64,000 nucleotides of DNA. Origin: Erythrocercus mccallii (Eukaryota > Chordata > Aves > Passeriformes > Dicruridae). Positions within the stretch are counted from its first letter, which is position 1, and each line of letters starts with the position of its first letter. The notes beneath the pieces were generated by a model, which was not told the origin of the DNA, ran no database searches, and was given only the letters and a program-made list of their open reading frames with translations. A program made the position numbers and the translations under genes. Location: positions 41,087-105,086 of the forward strand of contig VZRG01002387.1 in the NCBI GenBank assembly GCA_013397435.1, given 5' to 3'. Below, piece after piece: positions 37,579 through 50,700 of the stretch.

Positions 37579-37999
37579 TATTCTGCTTAAAGGGGTGGGA
37601 TAATCAAGAATCATAGCAATCTGATGGAGAAAACAGGACAGGGTTTAATTATTAACTAAAGTTGTTGCTCTGAACTGGTATTTAAAGACTTTGTGTCATG
37701 AAGATAGATCAGGGTTTGCATTTTATAAAAGCATGCAACTGAAAATCTGCACCGTGCAACTGAATCTGCACTGTGAAAGAAAAGCCATGAACTTTACAAT
37801 ATGTTTGCACACTATGTGCAGAAGATTGAAAACTGCAGTTCAGCAGCAGATTCTCTGCTCTTCTATCTTGTTTGCATTCCCAGAACAGGTTCACTTACAA
37901 CAGTTAAAAAGAGAAACCGTTAATTTTACTTCACCTTTAAACCCAGCTTTACTTCTTTAAAAAAAAGTAAATTAAGAATGTTAAGTCACTATGGTCCAT

Positions 38000-38112
38000 T
38001 TTATTAGTAGTAGCAGCTTCAATATTTGTGTAAAAATAGTGTCAGCAGCTTTTACTAATGATGCAACTAAACTTTTGCTTTAGTAGGCATATAAAAAGCA
38101 GAGTTGTTTATT
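38000..38112 (-). terminator. Candidate SLC30A7 polyadenylation signals
   Basis: Two AATAAA hexamers on the minus strand (38000-38005 and 38107-38112), about 3.6 kb beyond the SLC30A7 stop. Chosen only by hexamer and position; other copies exist closer to DPH5. Confidence 0.25.
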
Positions 38113-41100
38113 TACTTTTCATCTTAGCTTAGCAAACCACACGAGTACCTCAGATCTCTGTAGGGGCCCTCCTGATGAAAGGAGCCCACCTATCCAGAGC
38201 TGTACACTTTTCAGATTAGCCTATAAAGGACCAGTCCTTACTGTGCATATTCGTAAGAGGAGTTTTCTTCCACGGTTATTTAGCATAAAAAACATTGAGG
38301 CATTTTAATACAGACACTCTGTGACATTTGTTTTATCTTCTTACTTTGCTGTAGGTGTGGTAAAAATCATGCATTTTGCTGGCTTGGTCTTTGGAACAAC
38401 AGGGTTTTAAGTTACTGGTTTCAGTCACAGAAAAAAATAACCCAAAAAGACAGACCAGTAGTAAACCACAGAGTAAATATCAGCTACATGAAAACATGAG
38501 AAAACCACACTTTGAAAACTTGATTCAAAATTCAGAAGTGGATACCAGGAAGCTGAGTTTTAGCACATGATCCGAACACATTCACCCATCTCTGGATGTC
38601 AGTCATTCACACAAGTGTTTGTTTAAATCATGCCTTGCATCTCCAGTAAAGTGTCAATAGCAAAGTGTTACATAAGCAGCCAGTGTTAAGTAATTAGCAA
38701 AACACAAATAATGGTGCTTTGGCTCTCAGGGTAAGGAAAGTTGCGCTTTTGCTTTCAACTGCATGGTTTGTACTCTCCTAAAACTTGAGCTAGTATCCCC
38801 TTAGGAGGTGAAAAAAAATCTGATGTCCCTTGTTTACTGACATACTATATGTGACTGCAGCTGCTGACTGATCATGTCATACACTGTGTTTGTAGAATTT
38901 TGTGATGCTTATCTTTTTTCAGAAAGCCTGAAAAGGCTATAAAGTCTGTTTTGAATCTGACTTCCCTATATTATCCCCAATTACATTTGAAAAACAAATG
39001 ATACATTTCTTACTATAAAAGTTTAAACATAATGAAGTGCTATCTTGTTTGGCTAGAAAACTTAGACTTGTACATATGCTTCCAACAATCAGCTAAATCA
39101 TAATAAGCAAAAATTTTATCAAAAGTTATTAAAATTGTTGTATAATTATAACAAGTTTATAGGCTTTTTCAGTCCAATTCTGATATTAAAAATTTGGTAG
39201 ATGTACATTTAAAAGAACACCATCACCACCATCAAACAAACAGCCACTCTGCCAGGTTCTCACCTGGGAACAAATAGTGGCAGTTGTCTTTTCATTAAGA
39301 AACTAAAATAGCGGCCAAGCTCAGCAACTTGGGCAGCACTACAGTATTTCAACAAGTCCTGGAACAATCAGTCCTGAAACGTGCTGGTGTAAAGTTGACT
39401 TAAACCAAAGCCTGCTCTTTAGATCATGACACAATTGCAGTGAATCTGTCTGGTGCTTGCCTTTAAGGTGATACCAGCTGATCTTCTTTAGCCTCAAATA
39501 GCAGTAATAGTAACTATTACAAAATGAGGAAGTCCTGCTGGCAGCCAGCAGCAGCAGTCTATATGCACCACAGTACACAACAGTACCTCCACCCTATAAT
39601 CACAACCGGATTTTCATCCCCTTGTCTGTGAACATACATGCACATGGTATCTTAACCTGCAGCGCTCAAATCTGCTCTACAGATTCCTGCACCCCACCCT
39701 GTGCTGTGAAACTTCGAGCTTCCAGTCAGGAACTCTGGGCCTGGCACAGCACATGGCAGGTGGGACAGGGAGAGAGCCTGGCAGAGTGCCAGGCAGGAGG
39801 CCAGGAAAGAGAGATGTGGAACATGCAGCTGCTGGGAGGGCACTCTGCGCCTGTGTCCCCAGGGAAAGCAAACAGGGTCAGAAATGGCAATGGAAGAGAC
39901 AGCAAAGATTGAAACCAATATTGTAGCTGTCATTGTTTTGCATCCAGTTTCCAGTTCCAAGCAAAAGAGTATACACCCCCAAGATTTGGACAAAACCAAC
40001 ACTCAGGTTTCAATATCTCAACTGGAAAATTCAGGAACCACCAAGTTTGGCAAGTGTTGTGTTTTCACATAAAAAGAAATCAGGGGCTATATAGGAACAA
40101 CAGAATGAATGCAAGAAACTCTTCGTATCTGTGATGGATTCAACAATATCAATGGCAAACAAACCATTTCTGAAAATCAATCTTCAGTAATTTCATAGTG
40201 CCTAGCACTTACTACACAGACATTGTCAGCTTCTCAGGGCCTTGATTTTAGTATTTAGGTACCAAAATAAACATAAAATCCATACCAATCAGTGGCAGCT
40301 ATTATTTCTCAGAAAAATGCCTGTTTTGCTTTTTACTTCACTGTGTTCTGTTTGTAAAATGTCTCTTAAAAAGTCTTCCATTACTAAGTGAACTACTATA
40401 GCATAGTGGATCATCTGTAATACCAAACATAGAAGATTTCTTTTGAAAGTGACACTCAGATATCTGAGTAAAATGATTACAAATGCTAGAAAATATATGA
40501 CAGAAGAATGTTTCTGGAAAAAAAATCCAACAACCCTTACTTCACTGAGAACTTTCTCCGCTATGAAAACATACAAGGCTACAGTAAAATAGTTGAAGAT
40601 GTAAAATTTGTCAACCTGGGAAAAGCGTAAGCTAACACAGCATGAAAAGTAGTCCTTACTTCCATTTTGCGTATAACTACCAGAAACAACTATTTTCAAT
40701 ATTCGGAAAGGCAAAATTTGAACTTGAATCACTTTAATAAAAATTATAACAACCTATTAAAATCAAAGAGACTTAAGCTTTCACAATTTCAGGATTGAGT
40801 TTTTTTCCACCACATAATTTGGAAAATAAAAAACTTCAAGCATTGCTTCCATCACCAGCATCTTCCTTCAACTGCCCATCATTTAAGTGACTGAACAAGA
40901 GCAGCATCATGTAAAGTCTCATTACTCTCACTGGTATGAAGAGACTAATATTTGGAGTTAAATCTAATATTTGGACCAAAATAATTTTCACAATGTATGT
41001 GCAACAAAATACCCAGCTTGTCTCTTCACAACAGCTTTGTCTTTTACATTTAGAATTTTTCTGTCAGGTAAGATGCAAATATAATGGAAGTCTAACACCT

Positions 41101-41683
41101 AGAGTTCTGTAAGTACACAACCCCCCCACATCACTAGTAAATAATCAGACTGCATACAAGATTATTTGCAAAAGTAATAAAACCCTTTGATGCCCCATGT
41201 TTATGCTGGCAAATAGCTCTCCTGATATAAAAGGCACTTTGAAAACCCAATATGGTTTGGTTCATTAAGTTTGCAAAGTACAAACAATTGTACAAACATA
41301 CAATTATATTGAAGCATGTCAGCCATTGTGACATCGTCTACAAAACAAGTTTCCAATTGCCGATAACACTGGTTTTATGGGAATGAGCAGTGGTTTCAGC
41401 AGCTTTACTGAAGACATGACAGGGTTTCCAGTACCACAATCTTATTAAGTAAAAAACCCTCAAAAACTTACAAGTTTAGGGCCCCCCCAAAAAAAACAAG
41501 ACCCAAAGTCCATAACATTCATTCAATATTTACTCCTTAGAAGTCAACTCCCTCTGTAGCCCGAGGGCAGAAATCTATTCAGTTGATTCCAGATGTGGTG
41601 GAGGCAGGCTCTGTCTCAGGAAGTGTTATTACACCAGTACAGTACTGAAAACTTTGGTCCAACAGCACCATTCCAGAAATTGA

Positions 41684-41731
41684 CTACATGGCTGCAACAT
41701 CAATCTGTATGTAAAGCTGCCTTACTCCTGC
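41684..41731 (-). CDS. SLC30A7: SLC30A7 coding exon 11 with stop
   Basis: Residues 364-378, AGVRQLYIQIDVAAM, then TAG at 41686-41684. The acceptor is CCCACAG. The short exon sits inside an unrelated plus-strand frame (41593-41811), which is its shadow. Confidence 0.95.
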   Translation of the reverse strand, partial: AGVRQLYIQIDVAAM

Positions 41732-44700
41732 CTGTGGGAAAGGGAAGGAGGATTAAAAACGCTGTAAAGCCAAAGCAGTTTCCTGTCCTGAACATCAGCC
41801 CACATCAGTAAGTGACCTAGCAAAAAGCCACAACATCTTATTTTCCTGTAATTCATCTTCACATTTAGCACATCACTCAGAACACCATGAGTAAGGAGTT
41901 CTTCACACAGTCAAGTGCACACACATAATGATGTATTAACACTAGCTTTGCTGCATTACCTCTTCTGATTCATCCTAAATAACTGCCACATGTGAAGCTG
42001 CACAAAAGCAATTCTTACTTTCTTTTGTGCCAGTTTAACTTCCTGAAAAGCAAGCTGCTTGAAGAACTGTCAATTTAAAATGGAGCTAAGCACAAGAGCA
42101 TAACATGGGACTTGTTCAAACCAGTTCTACGTTATGAATCTATCCAGAAAGCCATCACATGTGCAAGCTGCCAGTGCAGTGAAAAGCCCGAGCAGGTCTT
42201 TCTATGGTGAGAAACTCTATCCTAAGAGAAGCCTCATCTGTTTTCTTAGTTCCCTACAGGTCCATTTAGATCAACCCCATTTGATACACCTGAGACTATT
42301 ACATCTGTTACTTCCATAAAGTGGCATAAAAAACTAATGCAGAGAGGTACAGTAATTCCATCTACACAACTGAGTATTTTGAAATTGTTCCATACAGCTG
42401 GAGCAGGGAAGCTTTTCAAAACAGATACAAAACTCAGAGATATTTAACCTTTCTTGATAAGAATTACAATGTCACATCACGCAACAAGCAATTTACATTT
42501 TGAGATGTGATTTCCACTGATAAGACATACCTGAGTAAAAATATTGTGAGTCTGGCTTAGAATCCACCTTCCATCAGCATCAGGAGCTACTAGTAACTTC
42601 AAAGTCCCTATGTAAACATCAGTACAGAGGGTCCAGAAATGTGGATCATGTAAACTGTAGACCCCTTGCAACTGCTGCACCTAAAAATAGAGGCAAATTT
42701 TAGAAAGTATATTTCAGAAAATATTTGTCTGTACTATGTTTTTTTACAGAAAGTATTATAAAAGCCAATGCTTTCTTCTAGTTCACTGTGCATTTTGTAA
42801 TCTTTTACCAAAATTTCTTATTACTATCTCAGTTATTATAAGGAAGATGAAAACATACAGATTTGTGTCCGTGTTGCAATTTTCTGTATGTGTTGTGATT
42901 TTGTACCCTGCTGCATTTACATTCTATGTATATTTTACTGAAACAACTTCTGAAAATATAAGTGTTCATGAGAGAAGTCAGAGTTACTGGATTTGAGATG
43001 GCATCCATTTAAAACTGCCCTTTTTGCAAATGTGCAAATTTTGCCATGAAACAATTTATGAGATTCTAACTTTAACAAATATATACATATAGCATTTACA
43101 CTATTGTGAGGGCTTAGATATCTCCTTCCAATCCCTTTGTTTTTTCCTCTTTCCATTTTCAGCAAACTCTCCATGTGATGATTACAACCTGTAACTCCCG
43201 AGGAAAGGCAGCACTCCTTCAAGTGCTTTGTATTAACTTTGCAAAGGCACTTCATGGCATACTAATAGAACAGTTAAGTAGGAGAACAGGTTAAATCCAA
43301 AGTAATCTTTGTACTCTTATAAATACACTTCCAACGTTATGTATAAGCACAAAGTACTTTGGGAGGAATAGCTTCAGGATCTGCTTTTCTGAACTAACAT
43401 AGGAAATTTTTAAAACACAAACTGAGGTGAAGCATCATGCAATTTAGGACTCTGGGAAAGCATTAATTAAACTGGTACCTCCATTTGTGTATTCTAAGTT
43501 AGCTTTAACTGGCATTACTGGAAAAGCATCATAAAATATCCTCATACACACAGCTGAGGCTCAGTCAGTCAGCAGCTTGATCAGAGCAAAAACAGCTTTA
43601 AGAGCTCACCCTCTGGTAGCACTGAGGCAGGGCATTTTCCAGGGAAGGAGGAGTTCGCTGCATCAAAATCCCAATGGACTCTTTTAAAAGTGGAACAATA
43701 CTAGAAAGAAAAGAAGAAATTAGCAATTATTACATTTTCAAAGGGTGCAAGGAGCAACCTAAGATTCCTTAATGCTGAGAAATTTATCTTTAGTTTTTTC
43801 TTCCACCAGAAGCTGAGAAAGTCACATGAAAACCCAGTACAGAAAATAAAAGGACTGACAAACTTGCTATGGTGTCTTATATGGTGTCTTATCAAAGGCA
43901 AGATTATTTCTCCCACATGGTTTCCAGAGTCAACTGGTGGTCAGTCACAAAGGATTAATGGTTTAATCACAGGATTTGAGATGAAGTCCCTTGGTGTCTT
44001 GGAAGTTATACAACAAAGCAGTTGTATAGCTCAAAACCAACTTCAATAGCAAATCATTCACAAGCAACCATAAAAATACTCAACTAAAATTGAGCTTGCT
44101 TTTGTGTTTGGTTTAAGGCATATTTTTCTTATGAACTAAGATAATAATGGGGTAATCATAAAACAAAATTAGTGTGGAACAGTCCAGCTACAACAGAGTT
44201 TTTTTTGTCAGAAACAGACAACTTGGCATATTCTTGAAGTGAACTAAGTGTAGGGTCTCATCCAGGCTCAAGGGTTAAACATTTGGAAACAATTAGAGGT
44301 TCCCTCCTGGCCAAATGGTCTTGTTTAATCAGCAAACTAAGATGACATTTAATACCCTTTTTATTATTATTACTTTTTGTTTTTTAATAAAACCAGGAGA
44401 CCAGTAAGCCTATACCCTGAAGCTACCACTAATAGGTTGTACTCTTACTGAGTGTTCAGCATGGTGGTTTTTTTGTTCAGGAGTAGCACATCAGGTCTGG
44501 TTCAGTAGAGCATTCTAAAATTTTCAAGTGGATGACAAATATGTGTAGCCCAACAGTAAAGCTTAAATAGCAATTTTATTTCAAGAGCATACAAGTCACC
44601 TAACATTCCAGACTGAAAGTGATTATACATTTCAGAAACTGAAAGCTGCTGAGTTCGGCACTGGCATCACAACTGCAGTACATGGAGTTACGGGATTAAA

Positions 44701-47700
44701 AGCACACCTGAAACATCTGTAAGAGTTTAAAAATCTCATGAAATGATGTGGAATGCATGGCACAGACCAGCTGTGTATTTGCAGATGTGAACAAATGACC
44801 TAATCATTTTTAAAAAAGTGTTTCCGTTTGAACACAGGGCAGTGCTGGCTGATGGCCTGCTCAGCTCACTCCCTGGCTAAACTTTGGCCAGGGTGGGAGG
44901 GAGCAAGAGGCTGCGTGACTCTTGTCTAATGAACCCCTGGAAAAATCACCACCCTAAAATTAAAGTCTTCTTGCAGGCACAATGGTTGTTCCAGCCAAAT
45001 CCAGTGCCCTGGTGCTCTCCAGCACATGGCCTCCCACGTTTGCACTGCCACCAAGGCATCGGCTCAGAACTAGGAAGAAGCAATTAGGGGCAAGCAGGAG
45101 TTGCCTAAACTAGACCTGTCACTGAGACAAACATTTAGCAATGCAATAACTGTCAATCTGTCTAAAGGAAGCTTAATTGGAGTGTCACATTCTACAGTGG
45201 ATTACAGAAGTTTAGGGAAAAAGGGTTCTCTTATTAATGGACCCATCTCACTAAATAATGTCCATGTCACAAGCATTACATCAAAGGGAGCTGGAGCTGC
45301 CAACACACTCTACTGGAGAATTGATTTCAGTTAACTCCCTATTTAAAATTCAGGTTTGCTTCTTAATAAAAACCTTGAAAGACCAATACACAAGTTGAGG
45401 ATGCAAAGTGAATGCAAGAATTTTGAACGCTACTCCTGCCCATAAATTTAACAAGGCCTCTCTAGCATATGCATCTAAAGGTTTCAAAAACCACACAGAT
45501 ACAGGCTGCATATTTTTCCCAGGGAAACAACTAAAGGAATAGAGAGTGTAGTAGTCTGCCTTTTTATTGAAACATACCACTAAGAATGAGAAAAGCCATG
45601 AAAGAAAGCTAACAAAAATGTCTAATTTTTACAACTTATTCACACTATTTAATAAAACTGATGTACATTATCTGATGGAAGAGAAATTAATTGTAAAGTA
45701 GATTTGAAGAGACAGGCTATGAAACGAACATCTTAAAAGTACAAAGAATAGAGGTAAATCAGGATAGTTGATGCTGTTGATTAAAGTTGAAGCATATCCC
45801 GGGTCACACCTTCTTCCTCTATCTTAGAGCCAGCATTCACATACAAAGTTTATCTTTTGCAAAGCTGAAAAGCCAAAAGACAGCTGGCAGTGATGTGACA
45901 GGCCCTCACAAATGCTGTTCAGAGCAAAGGCAGCCATGGATGCCCCTCTGCATCCAAAGGGATACTCACTCACATGGTATCTTACTGTAAGCCAGACTAA
46001 CACGACAAACACAGAATCCACTTTTATGATGCCTGATGTTTTCCACTGTTTCATGCATACTACTAAAATACAAAACCTTTAATTTAAAAACCAAGTCCAC
46101 AGAGTATGCTCTTTTCTCCAACATTAACTAAAACCAGTATTACTTAATCACTGGGAGGCACTAGAAATATCAGTTCCACTTCATGTGAAGAAAACATAAG
46201 AAAACATTTTAAAGATGATCAAGCTGGCTGAAAATACGGTTAGAGATTTTCACCAAGCTTTCTCTTTTTTTTGGCTTAGTCATTAGTGAAAAAAAAAAGG
46301 TGGCTGCCTCCACAGCAACTATTGCACTGGTGCTTCCTCCCTTGTTTGTTTTAATTTATGAGATTATTGAGGAAAACAAGTAACACTGAATTCTCACCAA
46401 GTGGAAAGCTTTCTCATGCATAAGCAGTCAGTAAGCTTTGCTATAGAACAGACCCAATTCCATTGCCTTCTGACTACCAAGCCTTAAATCTAAAATATTA
46501 CGTTCTTTTACAAGACAATAAAATTTGAAAGAGGAACTAACCCACAGCAAGATTTGGAATAAAAACATATCCTCTACAAAAGCCAGAAAAGCAAGGGCAG
46601 CTAACGTTACAGCACATCACATTTGCACATACACTGTTACAGAAGAAGCAGAAGGTGTTCAAACAAATCAAAACAAACTATTGACGTGAATCTGATAAAT
46701 CCAGCCTGCCACTACTACACATGGATTGATTAAAAATTAAGAGTGAAAGCATCAGACTCTTATTTAACCTGCATCACGTTCAGATAATACTCATGCCCAT
46801 TCCAGTGCCATCCTGTTTATGCCACTGTTTTTGTAGGCATAGGCAGCATTGTCATGATCTTGGACTGAGAAGCTGAAAACAACTCTGGGTGAAGAACCCT
46901 TTAGACAGACATTGCACTCAGAGCGCAGCAGGAAATTCATTCAGTGCTCTCAGCACTACAGAAAATAGGAGGTTTTTGTGACAGTTTTGTGGAAGGTAAA
47001 CAAACACTGCTAAGGATCAAGCCCAGCTAGGTTTCTTCAAATACCACAGCTCAAAATCTACAGCCAGTTTTCCAGATTCTGGGGTTTTTTTCCCAGCCAC
47101 CATCCATATCCGCAGTGTGAAGACTGTTGGCCTATTTCAGAACTTTAATAAAATTTTTTTATTAGGCAATGGCAATTTAAATCAGACTTCAAGCTTTGCT
47201 CAAGACAAGGATCACAGGTTTAACATTTGCTTTACTGATTCTGAATTCTTTGTTCTCATAACAATGTAGTACCTTGATTCTCAAGCAAGGCTGGCAGGTA
47301 CCATTACCCTGTAAATAAAGGTAGTGCTTGACATTTAGCAATAATGGCTTAAAATAACACCAACAACAAACACACTGGTTTGGAGGAGTTTTGCTATACA
47401 AAATTCCTTCTGAATCTTAATGAATGCAGCACTCCATTTTAAAAAAGTATTTTTTTTTATACTGCTATGCCCTAAACATGAAAGGCCTCAAATGTTACTG
47501 GCACTCCCCAAAGCTCTTTCATATTATATCATCTTCAAGCAGCTCAAGATTTTATGCAAAAAATTATGTAACCCATGGAAACAACTTCACTGAATGACTG
47601 AAGTAAATTGCCTCATTTCTTTGACCACTTAATGTGCAGTCTGCATGCTCTGTGCAATCTAGTATCAGATTTAGTCTACTGTGCCTTTCTAGAGACATGT

Positions 47701-50700
47701 GGGTCTAATAGTGGTTTAGGACAAGCTTGATTTATAGCAGAGTTGTGGCTTTTGCATGGTGACTAGTTTCACATAGCTGACTGAAATACTAAAATTGCTT
47801 CAACATTTCAGAATAAGGCTTAGAATACTAAGGTTAAAAACGAAATGAGTATTTAGTTTTAAATATTAAAAGCAGTTTAGAGACATGGAAAATTGTACTG
47901 ATTCAAGGTACATATAATTATGCAGACAACATTTTTGAAAAAACTTGAAGAGTGTCAGCCTAAACTACAATGAAATAGTCAAGCTTTTGTTAAAAAAAAT
48001 TAAATGTCAGACAGACATCTATTTTAAGCATTTCCTATTTATGCTTTACTTGCATGAGATAGTACTGAATAACTGAAGAAAGAGTCATTAGATATTAGTG
48101 GTTGCATCCCGGAAAATTCAGATCCCACACAGGCCTTTCACTGTGCAGTCAGAATGTTCTGTGCTCACTCATGAGGAGTTAGGCAGAGAATGTCACCCTA
48201 CAGCACCCTTAGCAAAGGATCACAGGAGCAACAGAGCAACTGTGTCAGCAGCTGACAAGCTGCACTAATTAGAGATGTCTACAAGAAGGCTCAACCATTT
48301 GATTTAAAAGCTCTGCTTGACTTCTCTGAAGAAGCACTGCTTAACTTCTCTGCACATGCATAAGGCAAAACAGGTTACAAAGTGGAGTCTGTACAGCTTT
48401 ACACTGCACCATGAGTTTTTTAGTCATCTTATACAGGTATTTTGTGATTTCTTTGGCAAGTGTAGCCATCATTTCAGAAAGCTGAACAGAGAAGACCCAA
48501 GAATAGGTGCAGGCAATGCTCAAATAAACCAGAGAGAGCTGCCCAACACTGAAGCAAGCAAACACTCAATATAAAATGAATGAACAGTTATCTCACATAG
48601 ACACAAGCAATTCTGGATTAAGAGCAATGATTTTCCTTTGCATTCTCATGCAATAGCTTTGATATTCTGTCACCAGACGTAGTTCCATGAAAGGCAATAA
48701 GGATTTCTGTTCTGCCTTTATTCCTTCTTTGTATACAAAAGTACTATAGAAAAAATACAGATTAAAAATGGAAAACCTAACTAAAACAAACTAAAAAACT
48801 CCACAACAAAACACTCTAACAAAACAATAGAGAAACAGAAGTCCCTACTCATACCATACCCTGCAGACTCTGTAAGTCAAACACAGACCATTAAGCAATA
48901 ACTTGGAGGATACAGTTCCAATTAGGGCCAAGTCCCCCAACACCATTAAAACTTTTGAATGACTGGTTTTTGTATCTCTGGCTCAAAACTATGCTTCTTT
49001 TATTACAGCCACAAAGATCCTGATTACAGAACAGATCCTGATTTTTAAACACACATGAATGGTCTTCTTGTTGGGGCACACACATACTCTTACTCCACTT
49101 TACCTTACTGAAGTTGATTTAACAGTAAAAGGGGCACGAACAAAATCAACAAATATTCATTTGAAACAGAAGATAATTATTTAATCTGAAGCTAAATTTA
49201 CCCCAAAAATTATTTATCAATGTTTCAAATTGGACCACAGAAATCTACAACTCCTGTACTAGAAATTGAACATCCCATTCCTTCCCACCTCAAACCCACA
49301 AGTATCCCATGAGCAGACAGACAATTAAAAAGCCAAAACAGACAAACCCCAAATGTCCACACCACCCCCCCGAACTAAGCACAGCTCTTGCCATTACAAA
49401 TTTAGAGTATTTTTGCAATGTTATTCCCCTCAAATTTAAATTTCACAGAACTTCAGTAGTTTTTTCCCTCTGGGTTAGATCTAGGTAACTTTAAAAGATT
49501 AAGTATAAAACTATTATATGTCCTAGCAAACATCACCTGGGCTCCTATATTACTGTTACAGAAGACCACCATATGGGAAAATCTGAAAACCCTTTTGCAC
49601 TAATTCTTAAAGGACATTCAAACACAGCATAGTGAAGAATAAGGCAAAATTAACAGTGGTTTCATGTCCAGAAGCGTAAATGAAGATTGCTGAAGTCAAA
49701 CACCACAAAAAGGGACTCAGGTTCTCAACAGCCATCTGAAAATGCTAGTAATCTTATTTATGATCTTAAAGTGCATTTCAAGCAAAACCATGAATAGTTC
49801 AGTCTGTTGGACTGCTTAGAAAACAAGTAAAATACCAACACAAAACCACCCAACTCTGCAATTAGTGTTTGCTCCACTGATGTGTCAGTTGGCAAGAAAT
49901 GCAGGCTTGCTTCTATCAACTATGATGCAGCTGACTGCACTGACAGCAGAATTATTCTACTGATCATTAATAGCATTGTGGACCAACAAAATAACATTAC
50001 AGGCTGAAGTCTGGGACCAGATCAAAAAACACATCCAATAGTGAACTTCTCCAGCATTTTCAGCATAGAACAGGGGTCTCAAATGTTCCTTCTTTCTGTC
50101 TGTGCTAGAAAACCTGTAAACAGTATTATTCTGACACTTCTGTTATGGCATTCAGTGTTATTTCAACTACTGTATGAATGGAAGAAAAACATGAATTGCC
50201 ATTCATGTGGTATTTTCTGCTGTACACAAAGCTGGACCCATAAAATACAAAGTGTATGGAAACCCGTATTTTACTCAGCTACTACCTCTGCCTCAGGAAT
50301 AGTTTCTTCCCCCTTGGAAACTTGCATGTTTTCTTTCCTATTTTTTGAGATTTCACTACTAGAAGTCATTTGTAACAATTTGTCATTTATGAAATTACAG
50401 AATGCTGAGGTCAAAATCTCCAAAGTTTATATTAAAGTAGTGATTTAATAGTGATTTCTGGCACAGACATTTCTGTGGGCATAGCGTCTGAAGCCTGCTG
50501 CCCTATTTTGACTACCAGGGAGATTCACATCAATAATCCTATGAAGGCTGCCATGCACAAGCCATAAACACACCATACATGGTATGAGCAGAAGTAGCTG
50601 CAGTTCATCAGATGACACTCACCACTGCAGAACAGACAAAGGTGTTCAGTTATTAGGTTGTAACTGGAGTTGTGGCACACTGCCCTAGGGCACCATTGAA

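Larger units (their letters stand above)
36013..41683. other. Convergent 3' region of DPH5 and SLC30A7
   Basis: 5.7 kb between the two stop codons. It must contain the 3' UTRs of both genes, but their boundaries cannot be fixed. Minus-strand AATAAA hexamers at 38000-38005 and 38107-38112 are candidates for the SLC30A7 end, giving a 3' UTR of about 3.6 kb. An A17 run lies at 37562-37578. A 147-codon minus-strand frame at 40289-40732 lies in the probable SLC30A7 3' UTR and is not recognisable. Confidence 0.65.
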
